From positions 434,001-498,000 of the forward strand of contig NZ_JAPCZG010000003.1 of NCBI RefSeq assembly GCF_025938155.1: a stretch of 64,000 nucleotides of DNA, given 5' to 3'. This document shows positions 63,105-64,000 of this stretch, piece after piece. The stretch is from Novosphingobium sp. KCTC 2891 (GTDB taxonomy: Bacteria > Pseudomonadota > Alphaproteobacteria > Sphingomonadales > Sphingomonadaceae). The notes beneath the pieces are model-generated. The model made no database searches. It was not told where the DNA came from and was given only the letters and a program-made list of their open reading frames with translations. Position 1 is the stretch's first letter, and the number at the start of each line of letters is the position of its first letter. The position numbers and the translations under genes were made by a program.

Positions 63105-64000
63105 TCAGCCCGGCTGGTTCTTGCCGAGGAAGTGGCTGAGCGGGTTCGTGCCGGTATAGCTGGCGCGATCGGGGTTCATCGCCTCGTACACCACGGCGTT
63201 TTCCAGCACGCGCTGCACGTAGTTGCGCGTTTCCTGCAGCGGGATGCGCTCGATCCAGTCAACCCAGGCAATGGAGCCGGTGCGCGGATCGCCATTGGCG
63301 CGCAGCCACTTGTTCACATTGCCCGAACCCGCGTTGTAGGCGGCGACGGCCAGCGGATAGCTGCCGCCGAAATAGCTGAGCAGGCGCTGGAAATAGGCGC
63401 CGCCGAGCTGGATGTTGTATCCCGCATCGCCCAGCAGCGCGCCGTCGCTGTAGGACAGGCCAAGCTTGCCCGCCTGCTCGTTGGCGGTGCCGGGCATCAG
63501 CTGCATCAGCCCGCGCGCGCCGGCGTGCGAGATGGCGTTCTGCGCGAACTGGCTTTCCTGCCGGGTGATGGCGTGGATCATCGTCCAGGCGTGGTCGTAG
63601 CCGGTGGGCACCGGGATCAGCGGGAAGGCGATGTGCTGGAAATCGAGGTAGCCGCGCGCCCCGGCGGCCTGCCCCACGATCACGCCCAGATCACGCCGGC
63701 CAAGGCTGCGGGCAAGGTCGGCCACCAGCATGTGCTGGCCTTCGCTGCGCTGCTGCTCGCTGATTTCCTTGAAGAAGCGCACGGTGGTGCGCCAGTCGCC
63801 ATTGCGGGCCACTTCGCGCACGGCCTGGGTGATGGGGGCGGAGGCAAAGCGGCTGCGTTCGTCGGGCGTGGGCTGCGCCGCCGAATCGAGCGCGAAGCGC
63901 GGCACCGGGCGGCCGAGCCGTTCGAGCGCCAGCAGGCCGTAGAACTGGTCGGCATATTGGGCGGCAATCTCGAAATAGCGCTGCGCATCGGAGGTGCGCC
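63105..64000 (-). CDS. Soluble lytic murein transglycosylase (partial)
   Basis: The 5' part lies outside the window; about 298 C-terminal residues are visible. A helical U-domain-type stretch (RYFEIAAQYADQFYGLLALERLG) leads to the SLT catalytic domain: the glutamate is in ITRQESQFAQNAISHAGARGLMQLMPGTA, followed by LGGAYFQRLLSYFGGSYPLAVAAYNAGSGNV. It cleaves peptidoglycan, forming 1,6-anhydro ends. Confidence 0.92.
   Translation of the reverse strand, partial: RTSDAQRYFEIAAQYADQFYGLLALERLGRPVPRFALDSAAQPTPDERSRFASAPITQAVREVARNGDWRTTVRFFKEISEQQRSEGQHMLVADLARSLGRRDLGVIVGQAAGARGYLDFQHIAFPLIPVPTGYDHAWTMIHAITRQESQFAQNAISHAGARGLMQLMPGTANEQAGKLGLSYSDGALLGDAGYNIQLGGAYFQRLLSYFGGSYPLAVAAYNAGSGNVNKWLRANGDPRTGSIAWVDWIERIPLQETRNYVQRVLENAVVYEAMNPDRASYTGTNPLSHFLGKNQPG

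Overview
The window looks like chromosomal DNA of an alphaproteobacterium of the order Sphingomonadales, probably Novosphingobium or a close relative. This rests on high GC, dense short-gap operons with ATGA-type stop/start overlaps, the gene content (acpP-fabF-mltG, CysD/CysNC, a DUF4169 protein, a DUF2322 protein, GreB, RlmJ), and a Ti-plasmid-type TraA relaxase followed by a protein resembling a family common in sphingomonad mobile DNA. Genus assignment is inference; no 16S rRNA gene is present.

Layout. 1-9.4 kb holds core housekeeping genes: lipid synthesis (an LplT/Aas-like transporter fragment, pgsA, acpP, fabF), a GT4 glycosyltransferase, oxyR, rnd, aspS and mltG. 9.5-14.5 kb holds a secreted protein of unknown function, a peroxiredoxin with a 2H phosphoesterase, and a three-gene coupled operon (erythromycin-esterase-like, DLH-type hydrolase, phosphoribosyltransferase). 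14.74-30.60 kb is a mobilisable genomic island in the 3' end of a tRNA-Met gene. It is bounded by 15-bp direct repeats and carries a P4-type integrase, two AlpA-like regulators, and a type I restriction-modification locus in which an FRG-domain protein, a membrane pentapeptide-repeat protein and a DUF3800 protein sit between hsdS and hsdR. It also carries a MOBQ mobilisation module (TraC/TraD-like, oriT, TraA) with no coupling protein or type IV secretion genes.

30.8-43.8 kb is a complete assimilatory nitrate cluster: nasT (ANTAR antiterminator), nasS (nitrate sensor), a PP2C/Ser-Thr kinase on the opposite strand, an NNP nitrate transporter, an outer-membrane porin, nirB, nirD, the molybdenum nitrate reductase, and cobA for siroheme. 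Two homologous promoter-leader modules are visible, each with two hexaloop hairpins followed by an intrinsic terminator overlapping the second hairpin: one before nirB and one just after nasS. The second is odd because it points into the 3' end of the antisense kinase gene.

44.9-48.6 kb is sulfate activation (cysD, cysNC, cysQ), then argG. 50.7-52.1 kb holds an uncharacterised trio (membrane-anchored LuxR regulator, small helical protein, four-TM protein). 52-64 kb holds cfa, a glycine-zipper protein, a PhzF-like enzyme, an orphan repetitive Ala/Thr-rich protein with a hairpin over its ribosome binding site, rlmN, two tandem OmpA-like beta-barrels, a coupled minus-strand operon ending in an IalB-like protein, rlmJ, a DUF2322 protein, greB and a truncated lytic transglycosylase.

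The best candidates for undescribed biology are the FRG/pentapeptide/DUF3800 cassette inside the restriction locus and the duplicated, partly orphaned nitrate attenuator modules.
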